33,258 bases of DNA from JALHUB01 sp050010555 (GTDB taxonomy: Bacteria > Chloroflexota > Dehalococcoidia > DSTF01 > JALHUB01). The position numbers and the translations under genes were made by a program. Under the pieces are notes generated by a model that saw only the letters and a program-made list of their open reading frames with translations, was not told where the DNA came from and ran no database searches. Positions within the stretch are counted from its first letter, which is position 1. Each line of letters begins with the position of its first letter. This document shows positions 14,675-21,257 of this stretch, piece after piece. The stretch is taken from positions 1 through 33,258 of the forward strand of contig JBEKKV010000023.1 of the NCBI GenBank assembly GCA_050010555.1, in the 5' to 3' direction.

Positions 14675-15090
14675 AGCAAAATCTAGGAATCAGGGTGCCG
14701 TCGAGTGACTTTTCCGCTCTGGCGGCACTTGCTGCCCTGATAGGGGAATCGCTGGGCGGCCTTGCCTTCTCGCCTGGCGGACCTATGCCAACGGGCGCCG
14801 TACGGGGGGTCTCTCCGCCCCATCCGGCGGCTGCCCAGTGTCAGGGAGAGCGTCGGTCGGGAAAGCGGCGTCGGGTTTGCATCCCCCGATCCATGTCCCG
14901 TCGCGTGTGGTGCGCCGCCCGTAATCGCGGTCCCGGCGCTCTCCCTGGCGGCAAGCGAATAGCGACAAGGAAAGGACAGACGAATGACTACAACAGCAAC
15001 GACCCCGCCCTACTATCTCGGCGCGGAGGTTGCCCACTACACCCGCGACGATCACAGTCACGAGACGCCAGGCGGCTTCCTGAATTGTGA
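14671..15090 (+). CDS. doubtful ORF, 139 aa
   Basis: The ATG overlaps the terS stop by four bases, like other coupled genes of the element, and the first about 45 residues look protein-like (SALAALAALIGESLGGLAF). However, the frame runs through a long inverted-repeat region and overlaps the next, better-supported gene by 107 bases; its second half is Arg/Cys-rich and of low quality. A short peptide that ended earlier, or no gene at all, would also fit. Confidence 0.25.
   Translation: MKQNLGIRVPSSDFSALAALAALIGESLGGLAFSPGGPMPTGAVRGVSPPHPAAAQCQGERRSGKRRRVCIPRSMSRRVWCAARNRGPGALPGGKRIATRKGQTNDYNSNDPALLSRRGGCPLHPRRSQSRDARRLPEL
14842..14947 (+). other. 106-nt inverted-repeat region after terS
   Basis: Perfect 11-bp arms (CAGGGAGAGCG and CGCTCTCCCTG) enclose 84 bases that contain further pairings (GCGGCG with CGCCGC; TCGGG with CCCGA around a 9-nt loop). 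It may be a structured RNA, or a packaging/recognition site, because it lies directly after the small terminase gene. Confidence 0.45.
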
Positions 15091-15595
15091 AGAGTGCAAG
15101 GAAGCGCTGAGGGCGCCGCCGGCCCCTATTATCGAGCGTGAGCCGCGCGCAATCCTGGCAGGTGTCCGCGTGACCGGCCCATCGGCGCGACGTGTGCGCC
15201 AGGCCATTGAAGTGCTGGGCGTGACGGCGATCAAAGAGTACCACGCGAACCCGCCCTACGTGGCCGTACTCGAAGGCATGCTGCCAATGCCCTTCCCTGA
15301 GAAGCCGAAGGATCAAGACGCGCTCTATGCCGAGTGGCAGACGAAGCTTGAGGCGGCGTCAATGCCACTGTACGACGACCACGGGCACCCCGTACCGCCC
15401 GCCGTTGCTATCATCGATGTGCCGTTGCACGTCCGTCCGTCCTCGCAACTCGTGATGGTGAACCGCGACGCCGGCGAGATGGCCGTACCCGGCGGCTGCG
15501 GTGAGCCTCATCGCCTGGAGCAAGGCGTCCTCCACTGCTGTTTCACCTGCTTCAAAGCAGCACTAGGGTCCGATTGGGCCATTGAAAGGAGCTAA
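14984..15595 (+). CDS. hypothetical protein with two Cys pairs, 203 aa
   Basis: The start is supported by AAAGGA. CEEC near residue 35 and CCFTC near 187 lie at opposite ends of the chain and could form one metal site or two half sites. The middle is an ordinary soluble sequence with no known motif (RRVRQAIEVLGVTAIKEYHANPPYVAVLEG looks alpha/beta). The next gene starts three bases after the stop. Not recognised. Confidence 0.72.
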   Translation: MTTTATTPPYYLGAEVAHYTRDDHSHETPGGFLNCEECKEALRAPPAPIIEREPRAILAGVRVTGPSARRVRQAIEVLGVTAIKEYHANPPYVAVLEGMLPMPFPEKPKDQDALYAEWQTKLEAASMPLYDDHGHPVPPAVAIIDVPLHVRPSSQLVMVNRDAGEMAVPGGCGEPHRLEQGVLHCCFTCFKAALGSDWAIERS

Positions 15596-15597
15596 CG

Positions 15598-16134
15598 ATG
15601 AATATCAATCCGAACATCCCCGATTCTCCAAAAGGTATGCGGCGAGGCTATGGTGGCTCGTTGGAGCCCGACCCGTACGACACCCCGCCTACCTGGGCTA
15701 AGGCCGCCGACACCGACGGCTCGACTCACGTTGGCAGCGACTTGGAGAACACAACGTGGGACCTTTCCCCCACTGACCACGGCATCCTTCTCAGGCGTTG
15801 TTCGGCGTGTCGCAAAGTCCTCCCGTCCGGCTGGCCGAAGCTGGACCACCCGCTCCACCCTCGCGCCGGGGAGACTGACAGGAGCCTTCTGTACACCTGC
15901 CCTCACACCGAATGCCGGCATCAAGGAATTCTGCGGGACTTCCCTAAATGTGATCCTTCACTGGAGCCCGCCCCTCTGCCGTCCGTGCTCCTCGGCGACG
16001 ATCCGACTGAGCTTGGTCTGCCGGGCAAGCCGTCTTCTCTGCCGCCTGCTCCGGGGCCGCAGTTGCTTGACCCTCGCGCGATAGACTCGATTCCAGGCCG
16101 CCGTCTCGGCGACAAGAAGGACCTCCGCTATTAA
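15598..16134 (+). CDS. zinc-ribbon protein, 178 aa (paralogue 1)
   Basis: AAAGGAG precedes the ATG. The protein has a Pro/Asp-rich N-terminus and a central ribbon LRRCSACRKVLPSGWPK ... CPHTEC ... GILRDFP (about 65-117), then a Pro-rich tail. The ribbon is clearly shared with the next gene, so the two arose by duplication. The position between the small terminase and tape-measure genes suggests a morphogenesis or regulation role, but no function is known. Confidence 0.78.
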   Translation: MNINPNIPDSPKGMRRGYGGSLEPDPYDTPPTWAKAADTDGSTHVGSDLENTTWDLSPTDHGILLRRCSACRKVLPSGWPKLDHPLHPRAGETDRSLLYTCPHTECRHQGILRDFPKCDPSLEPAPLPSVLLGDDPTELGLPGKPSSLPPAPGPQLLDPRAIDSIPGRRLGDKKDLRY

Positions 16135-16146
16135 GGAGCGCACAAG

Positions 16147-16845
16147 ATGATTGACCCCTACGGCAACCCCATAATCCCGCCCGAAAAGCGGCTTAACGCC
16201 GGCGGCCAGTTGGAGGACGTTCCCGGCGTACCCGCGTCGATGGTCTTCAAGAATGGCGGCTGGGCGCGGCGCGAGATCGGCCTCAACGATGAGGGCAACG
16301 TTCTGCGGCGCTGCAAAGTCTGCCGCAAGGTCTTGCCGCCCGGCTGGCCGAAGCGGGCAAACGATACGGGGTACGGCGGAAAGGAAGCCGCTTTCAGTTG
16401 TCCGCACTGCGACCATACGGGGCCGCTGTCGGACTTCCCCGTCGATGACACCGTTCTTGAGTCCGATCCGCTGCCCGAGAGCGACGCCAGCCCGTTCCTG
16501 GACACGGCTCCCCGCAAGCAAGCGCTGGCAACCGGCGATCTCTCGAAGCGGGCGAAGCCTCTCACGCCCGAGCAGCGGCGTTTCGTGCGCCAGCATATCA
16601 TCGAAGTTGCCGCCGAGTACCTCAACAGCCCGCCCGGGCAGCAGTTGTTGAAGGTAGCGCGTGCTGAACACGCGAAGGTAGCGGCTGCGAAGAGGAGGGC
16701 GCTGAAGCGCGATATCACCGCGCTGGAGCGCAAAGTTGACGGGCTCAGCGAGAAGCTCAGAGAGAAGATGGCGACCATCGATGCGATGAGCCGCGGCTGT
16801 GTCGGCGCGCGTTACGATGCGCGTCATCGCGGAAGGGGGTTCTAG
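16147..16845 (+). CDS. zinc-ribbon protein with coiled coil, 232 aa (paralogue 2)
   Basis: AAGGAG precedes the ATG. The ribbon LRRCKVCRKVLPPGWPK ... CPHCDHTGPLSDFP (about 53-97) matches the previous protein almost residue for residue. The C-terminal part is different: a long charged helix (about 140-220; LKRDITALERKVDGLSEKLREKM) that should form a coiled coil. This suggests an oligomeric or scaffold-like protein, but that is inference. The gene ends before a 64-bp gap and the opposing lipoprotein gene. Confidence 0.78.
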   Translation: MIDPYGNPIIPPEKRLNAGGQLEDVPGVPASMVFKNGGWARREIGLNDEGNVLRRCKVCRKVLPPGWPKRANDTGYGGKEAAFSCPHCDHTGPLSDFPVDDTVLESDPLPESDASPFLDTAPRKQALATGDLSKRAKPLTPEQRRFVRQHIIEVAAEYLNSPPGQQLLKVARAEHAKVAAAKRRALKRDITALERKVDGLSEKLREKMATIDAMSRGCVGARYDARHRGRGF

Positions 16846-16909
16846 GGGGTTGGAAATGACTCAAAATGGCACGACGGGCCTGGATTTCTGCACGGCCCGC
16901 GGCGTATTG

Positions 16910-17302
16910 CTAGCGACCCGTCATGAGGATGCGAGAGCATTCCTCTTGGAGGATCGTACCCTCACGCGCCCGGTCGCTGGGGAGGGCTGTCTGTCCTGGA
17001 ACCGGCGTCAGGCCGGGGTATGGAGTTGACGTTGCGTTGGTGTCATCTGGGGCCGCATCGATGGTTTTAGCTACGTCTTCGCTCGATAGCCCCTGTAAGC
17101 TCCGGCAGATGTTCGCGGTAGCTGGGTTAAGCAAGACTACTCGGAAATTGAGGCGGACGGCCGATTCGAGCGCGTCGAAGCCATTGAGGTGCAATACGGG
17201 GTCGCTTACCACCGTGTTTGTCGGTGAAGGGGCCTTGCTTGCACTGCCGCCGCAGCCAACGAGCAGGGCGGCTCCCAGCGCCATGATGAAAGCTCGTTTC
17301 AT
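16910..17302 (-). CDS. small lipoprotein, candidate superinfection-exclusion factor
   Basis: From the ATG at 17302 (GAGGAG upstream) the protein has a lipoprotein signal peptide: basic MKR, hydrophobic AFIMALGAALL, then lipobox LVGC with Cys at residue 17. The mature part is about 114 residues, with a Ser/Pro-rich linker, two further Cys (ICRSL, EECSR) and a DTNATSTPYPGLTPVPGQ proline stretch. It is the only gene of the element on the minus strand and diverges from the tape-measure gene 55 bp away. In some temperate phages (for example Ltp of TP-J34) a host-expressed lipoprotein blocks superinfection by acting on incoming tape-measure protein; the position here invites the same idea, but no sequence similarity was seen. 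Confidence 0.75.
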   Translation of the reverse strand: MKRAFIMALGAALLVGCGGSASKAPSPTNTVVSDPVLHLNGFDALESAVRLNFRVVLLNPATANICRSLQGLSSEDVAKTIDAAPDDTNATSTPYPGLTPVPGQTALPSDRAREGTILQEECSRILMTGR

Positions 17303-17327
17303 GTCAGTTCTCCTCTCGGCGGGAACT

Positions 17328-17336
17328 ATTCTAGCA
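17328..17336 (-). promoter_or_regulatory. extended -10 promoter of lipoprotein gene
   Basis: On the minus strand TGC directly precedes TAGAAT (17333-17328), an extended -10 element placed about 26 bp before the ATG with GAGGAG between. A TTGACA lies only 8 bp upstream of the TAGAAT, so it is not a normally spaced -35. Confidence 0.45.
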
Positions 17337-17357
17337 CAGTTTGTCAAGGAGCGTTAG

Positions 17358-19094
17358 ATGGGTGACGAGGTATTGGTTTTGACTTTGGATATTGGTGGAG
17401 ATTCCACCGACGCTCAGGCCGCCCTCGACGATCTAGTCGCATCGCTGCAAGCTGCCCAAGGCTCGGCGGATAATCTCACCGGCCCGCTTGATGCTGTAGG
17501 GGCGTCTGGCGAAACCGCGGGGCAAGGTGGATTAGCAGCCCAAGCGGGCGCAGAGGAAGCTTACGCTTCACTCGACAACCTTACTACTATCAGCGGTGAC
17601 GCTCAGACTGCCCTGGAGGATGTCGGCTCGGCCGGTGACACGGCCGATTCGGGACTCTCCGGCGCTGCCAGTTCTGCGGATGATGCGGGAAGCGGCTTCA
17701 CCGGCGCAAGTTCCGGCGCTGGCGATCTTGCGGGTGCCCTCGGCAGCCTAGACTCCGATCTCGACCCCGTAGTCAGCGGTATAAGCGGGATGGCCTCCAG
17801 CCTTAGTGACATGGTTGATTCCGGCGATCTTGACTTGACAGCGGCCGGACTTTTGGGCATCGGAGCGGCGGGAGTAGTGGCCGTGGGTGGCATTGGCCTC
17901 GTGGGTGCCAACCTCGAGCAGCAGGCGATGCAATTCCAGGCGATGACGGGTGCCAATGCTGAACAGACCGCGTTCTGGAGTGCCATGCTCGGCGACTTCG
18001 GCCTGAACTTGGGCTCCGTCCAGATGGCGATGGGCATGCTCTCTACGAAAGTCGGGGCTTATCAGGTAATGGCGCAGCAGGGCAAGACGGACACGTCCGG
18101 CTTCGCGACGACGATGGCCGATCTCGGCGTTCAGATGCTCGATTCCAACGGCAATGCGCTTCCCATGATCGACATCTTCCAGCAGATCATGGACAAGTTG
18201 ATAGCCGTCAAAGACCCCGCTCAACAGATGAACGACGTATCCCTGATTTTCTCCCGCACCCTGAAAACACAACTTATGCCCGTGATTCAGGGCTACAGCG
18301 ACATTCTGCCGACGGTGAATCAGCAGACGGCAGATACCGCGTGGCAGTTCGAGAACGCTAAAGGGAAGGCCGTCCCCTACGACACGGCAATGCAGAAACT
18401 CAAGGAAAAGGTAGACGCGCTCGGTGTGGAGACGCTGCCTTACCTTACTGACGCGCTCGGCGTTGTTGGCCTTGGCATAGAGGGTGTAGTCGGAGAGACG
18501 CAGAGTTTCTACGGCGGTCTTGATGATCTGTGGAATGAGGCTAAACAGGTAGGCGAGGACGCCCTGCCAACACTCGATGCTGCGCTCGGAATCGCGGAGA
18601 CAGCTCTCAGCGACGCTAGCACCGCCGCTGGTTGGGTCAGGGACACGATGGGCGACATAACCGACGACGCAGGGCCTCTACTATCGGGCGCACTCGGTGA
18701 CGTTGATGCCGCCTTCGGCTGGTTTCAGGGCGTCATCGAGGGCGCTGATGGAGTGCTAGGCGATATCGAGACCACCATCGGCGACGTGACGGGCGCTCTC
18801 GGCGGCCTTGAGGGTAAGCTCAACAACATCCCCGGCGTCAGCGGCGCAAAGCATCTCCTCGGCTTCGCATCCGGCGGTGTCACACCATACTCAGGCCTGT
18901 TCAACGTCGGCGAGTCCGGTCCTGAGACCGTAGCGCTGCCTGCTGGCAGTCGTGTCTACTCCAACAGCGAGAGCAAGGCGATGGGCAATCAAACCAACTC
19001 CCCCAACTACGGTGTGATTAACTACAACTTCCCGAACGTCCGCAACGCGGCTGATATCATTCGCGCGCAAGCTAACCTCTTCAGGGGTCTCTAA
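17358..19094 (+). CDS. short phage tail tape-measure protein
   Basis: This 578-aa protein is rich in Gly, Ala, Ser and Asp in its first 160 residues, has a hydrophobic segment (about 165-185, GIGAAGVVAVGGIGLVG), a middle with the TP901-type pattern LGVQMLDSNGNALPMIDIFQQI (about 253-274), and the C-terminal signature FASGGVTPYSGLFNVGESGPETVALPAGSRVYS (about 504-536) typical of tape-measure tails. AAGGAG precedes the ATG. It is small for the family (often 700-2000 aa), implying a short tail if it acts as the ruler. No other tail gene (tube, terminator, chaperone, distal tail) is nearby, which is unusual and points to use inside a helper's virion, or to a remnant. Confidence 0.85.
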   Translation: MGDEVLVLTLDIGGDSTDAQAALDDLVASLQAAQGSADNLTGPLDAVGASGETAGQGGLAAQAGAEEAYASLDNLTTISGDAQTALEDVGSAGDTADSGLSGAASSADDAGSGFTGASSGAGDLAGALGSLDSDLDPVVSGISGMASSLSDMVDSGDLDLTAAGLLGIGAAGVVAVGGIGLVGANLEQQAMQFQAMTGANAEQTAFWSAMLGDFGLNLGSVQMAMGMLSTKVGAYQVMAQQGKTDTSGFATTMADLGVQMLDSNGNALPMIDIFQQIMDKLIAVKDPAQQMNDVSLIFSRTLKTQLMPVIQGYSDILPTVNQQTADTAWQFENAKGKAVPYDTAMQKLKEKVDALGVETLPYLTDALGVVGLGIEGVVGETQSFYGGLDDLWNEAKQVGEDALPTLDAALGIAETALSDASTAAGWVRDTMGDITDDAGPLLSGALGDVDAAFGWFQGVIEGADGVLGDIETTIGDVTGALGGLEGKLNNIPGVSGAKHLLGFASGGVTPYSGLFNVGESGPETVALPAGSRVYSNSESKAMGNQTNSPNYGVINYNFPNVRNAADIIRAQANLFRGL

Positions 19095-19095
19095 A

Positions 19096-19398
19096 ATGGA
19101 CAAACCTAACACTCCCGCCAGCAACCCCTACCGGCCGCCCGACCTGGCCGGCCAGTTTCGCCGCAACATCGAAACGCTGGCCATGCTTCGCGCCACCTTG
19201 CCCATGCGCGCGCTCACGCTTGACCTGATGTGTAGAGCGCGGACGGCCCGGATGTCGCCCGGCGGTCGCAGCGCCGAATTGCTAAAGATGTTTTCCGCCG
19301 CAGCGCCCATGCGAGCGCGAGCGCTCGATTTGCTGGGCAAAGCGCAGACACTGAAGAAGTCGCGCGGCGTAGGCGGGGCGCATGACGGCGGACAGTAG
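19096..19398 (+). CDS. hypothetical protein with internal duplication, 100 aa
   Basis: It begins one base after the tape-measure stop and overlaps terL by 17 bases. Two related helical units can be seen: LRATLPMRALTLDLMCRART (about 32-51) and FSAAAPMRARALDLLGKAQT (about 66-85), each with a PMRA-x-LDL core. It is strongly basic. The position between tape-measure and large terminase suggests an assembly or packaging accessory, but no family is recognised. Confidence 0.7.
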   Translation: MDKPNTPASNPYRPPDLAGQFRRNIETLAMLRATLPMRALTLDLMCRARTARMSPGGRSAELLKMFSAAAPMRARALDLLGKAQTLKKSRGVGGAHDGGQ

Positions 19399-20836
19399 CG
19401 CCGGCGTCTCTGTCCTTGCCGCTTCGCCGCTGGTTTGGGCGTTGGAGTGCGTAAGGCTGCCCACACCGGAAGGGACAGCGAGCTTTCGCCCCTACCCCTA
19501 TCAAGCCGTGCTGCTGACCGACCGCTCGCCGCGTCGTCTCTGCCTGAAGGCCCGACAGACGGGGATCACCACCACGATCGCGGTTGAAGTCGCTCACGAG
19601 GCCATCTTCAAGCCGCGCTCCCTTTGCCTGATCGTCAGTCGCGATCAGGGCGCCGCCGCTCACGTCCTCGATATCATCTATGGCATCTTCGATGAGCTCG
19701 ACGATCCGCCGCGTCTGCTGAAGCGCGGCTCTTTTGAAGCGCTGCTAGAGAACGGCTCTCGCATCGTGTCGCAGCCGGCGACGGCGAAGTCCGGGCGCGG
19801 CTATCGCGCTACGTCCGTTGTCCTTGACGAGTTCGCCTATGCCGAATATGACTCGCGAATCTATCGCGCCGTGAGCCCTACCCTCTCGCGCGGCGGTCGG
19901 CTGACTATCCTCTCGACGCCGAATGGCATGGCCAACATGTTCTATCGCCTCTGGCACGGTGATGAAGGCGGCGAATGGAGCCGTCACAACGTTCACTGGC
20001 GCGACTGCCCGGCCTTCGACGGCGCGTGGTATGAGCGGGAGCGGCCAAAGTACACCGCCGGGCAGTGGGCGTCAGAGTTTGAGTGCAACTTCATTGAGTC
20101 GGCCGGCGCGGGAAGCCTGAAGCGGGAATGGTTCACCATCATCGACAAGGCGCCCTTAGACGGAGCCCGCGTCCGCTACTGGGACCTTGCGGCAACAGAG
20201 GGCGGCGGTGACTACACTGTCGGCGCCCTCGTGAGCCTCGATGCTGATGGCCTCTATACCATCGAGGATATCCGCCGCGTTCAGGCGACACCCCTTCAGG
20301 TCGAAAAGCTTGTCCGCCAGTCTGCCGAGCTCGACGGAATAGAGACGGAGGTTTGCATGGAAGAGGAGCCCGGCTCCAGCGGCAAGAGCCTGATTGATCA
20401 CTACCGACGCCATGTCTTGCAAGGCTTCACCCTGAACGCGGTAAGGGCGACGGGCTCAAAGCTGGCCCGAGCTGGCCCGTTCGCTTCCCAAGCCGAAGCA
20501 GGAAACGTCCGCTTGGTGCGCGGCCCGTGGGTGTCGGCCTTTCTCGATGAGTGCGAAACCTTCCCGGATGGCCCGCACGACGATCAGGTTGACGCCGTTG
20601 CGGGCGCGGTCCTTGTCTTGGGCGGGAGCGCCTATCGCTCGAAAGCGCAGAAACGGCGACTCGCGGTCGGCATGATCGGCTATATGCAGCGACGGGCGCC
20701 CGACTGCCCCGGCTGTGGCATGCCCGTCTATATGCCGCCTATGTCGGAAGTGGGCGAGTGTCAGTACTGCGGGCGGACCTATGTGCGCGGCGAAGATGAG
20801 GCGCGGCCCGTGACGGCGGCGACGGGCGGTTGCTGA
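19382..20836 (+). CDS. terL: phage terminase large subunit with C-terminal zinc ribbon
   Basis: The 484-aa protein has the full terminase layout. ATPase: Walker A-like KARQTGITTT (about 55-64), Walker B VVLDEFAYAE (about 145-154) and coupling motif TILSTPNG (about 176). Nuclease: Asp in YWDLAAT (about 268), Glu in EEEPGSSGKS (about 325) and Asp in GPHDDQVDAVAG (about 400). After this an extra zinc ribbon appears, CPGCGMP (about 442) and CQYCGRT (about 461), which most terminases lack. All catalytic positions are intact. It is the packaging motor and headful/cos nuclease, normally working with a small subunit (here encoded at 14081) and a portal, which this element lacks. Confidence 0.93.
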   Translation: MTADSSAGVSVLAASPLVWALECVRLPTPEGTASFRPYPYQAVLLTDRSPRRLCLKARQTGITTTIAVEVAHEAIFKPRSLCLIVSRDQGAAAHVLDIIYGIFDELDDPPRLLKRGSFEALLENGSRIVSQPATAKSGRGYRATSVVLDEFAYAEYDSRIYRAVSPTLSRGGRLTILSTPNGMANMFYRLWHGDEGGEWSRHNVHWRDCPAFDGAWYERERPKYTAGQWASEFECNFIESAGAGSLKREWFTIIDKAPLDGARVRYWDLAATEGGGDYTVGALVSLDADGLYTIEDIRRVQATPLQVEKLVRQSAELDGIETEVCMEEEPGSSGKSLIDHYRRHVLQGFTLNAVRATGSKLARAGPFASQAEAGNVRLVRGPWVSAFLDECETFPDGPHDDQVDAVAGAVLVLGGSAYRSKAQKRRLAVGMIGYMQRRAPDCPGCGMPVYMPPMSEVGECQYCGRTYVRGEDEARPVTAATGGC

Positions 20837-21009
20837 TGGGCCGCTGCATTCGTTGCCACGGCTTCCTTACCCCCGACGCTCAGGAGCGCGACGGGACTCT
20901 GTGCTGCATCAACTGCGGCTATATCGCGTGGCCGGCGTCAGTCCTTGAGGAATCGCGAAGCGCAGCCGCGCACGTAAAGGCTCCGCGTAGGCGTCGCGCC
21001 CGCCGCTAG
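20836..21009 (+). CDS. small zinc-ribbon protein, 57 aa
   Basis: The ATG overlaps the terL stop (TGATG). The protein is MGRCIRCHGFLTPDAQERDG followed by a second knuckle CINCGY near residue 24-29, then an Arg-rich tail (APRRRRARR). It is a compact CxxC/CxxC ribbon with a basic tail, like small nucleic-acid-binding ribbons, and resembles the ribbon at the end of the adjacent terminase in type. It is the last gene of the packaging transcript. Confidence 0.7.
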   Translation: MGRCIRCHGFLTPDAQERDGTLCCINCGYIAWPASVLEESRSAAAHVKAPRRRRARR

Positions 21010-21095
21010 TTATTCGCTGACCTTCCCGTTTCCTACCCCTGAAGCTGCAGATGCCCGATTTAGCCCGTAGGCTCGATTCTGGGCGATTCCCCCGC

Positions 21096-21124
21096 TTGAC
21101 AGGCGCAGAACACGGGCGTAGTAT
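21096..21124 (+). promoter_or_regulatory. sigma-70 promoter of second recombinase leader
   Basis: TTGACA (21096-21101), exactly 17 bp, then TAGTAT (21119-21124). Transcription would start near 21131, about 127 bases before the recombinase ATG. The 21010-21095 gap upstream holds no gene. Confidence 0.75.
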
Positions 21125-21130
21125 CCCCTC

Positions 21131-21257
21131 GAAAGATGACGGCGCCCGCGCGTGACGGACGCCGCCTGAGCCAAAGCCTGATGATGCCAGGCCAGGCCCG
21201 AGCACAGAATACCATGATCGGACCTCCTGGTCGCTACAGGCGACGGGAGGTTTTTTG
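21131..21257 (+). ncRNA. leader RNA with terminator-like hairpin over the ribosome site
   Basis: The leader ends in a hairpin: ACCTCC (21222-21227) pairs with GGAGGT (21246-21251) and GTCGC (21230-21234) with GCGAC (21240-21244), followed by a T run (21251-21256). The GGGAGG ribosome site (21245-21250) of the recombinase lies inside the 3' arm, so the same hairpin could stop transcription and hide the start. Upstream, GCCTG and CAGGC form another small hairpin. A 40-aa frame from 21136 runs through the leader to the recombinase start. It may be a short RNA or an attenuator; no known riboswitch was recognised. Confidence 0.5.

Noticed and set aside
14783..15316. 177-aa minus-strand frame after terS
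   Set aside because: Overlaps a better-supported plus-strand gene and has no ribosome site or recognisable domain.
15958..16827. 289-aa minus-strand frame opposite the zinc-ribbon genes
   Set aside because: The plus-strand genes have ribosome sites and paralogous zinc ribbons; the antisense frame has neither start signal nor domain.
21131..21257. Known riboswitch or T-box in the recombinase leader
   Set aside because: I compared it by eye with c-di-GMP, fluoride and T-box core motifs and found no convincing match; it is reported only as an unassigned leader.
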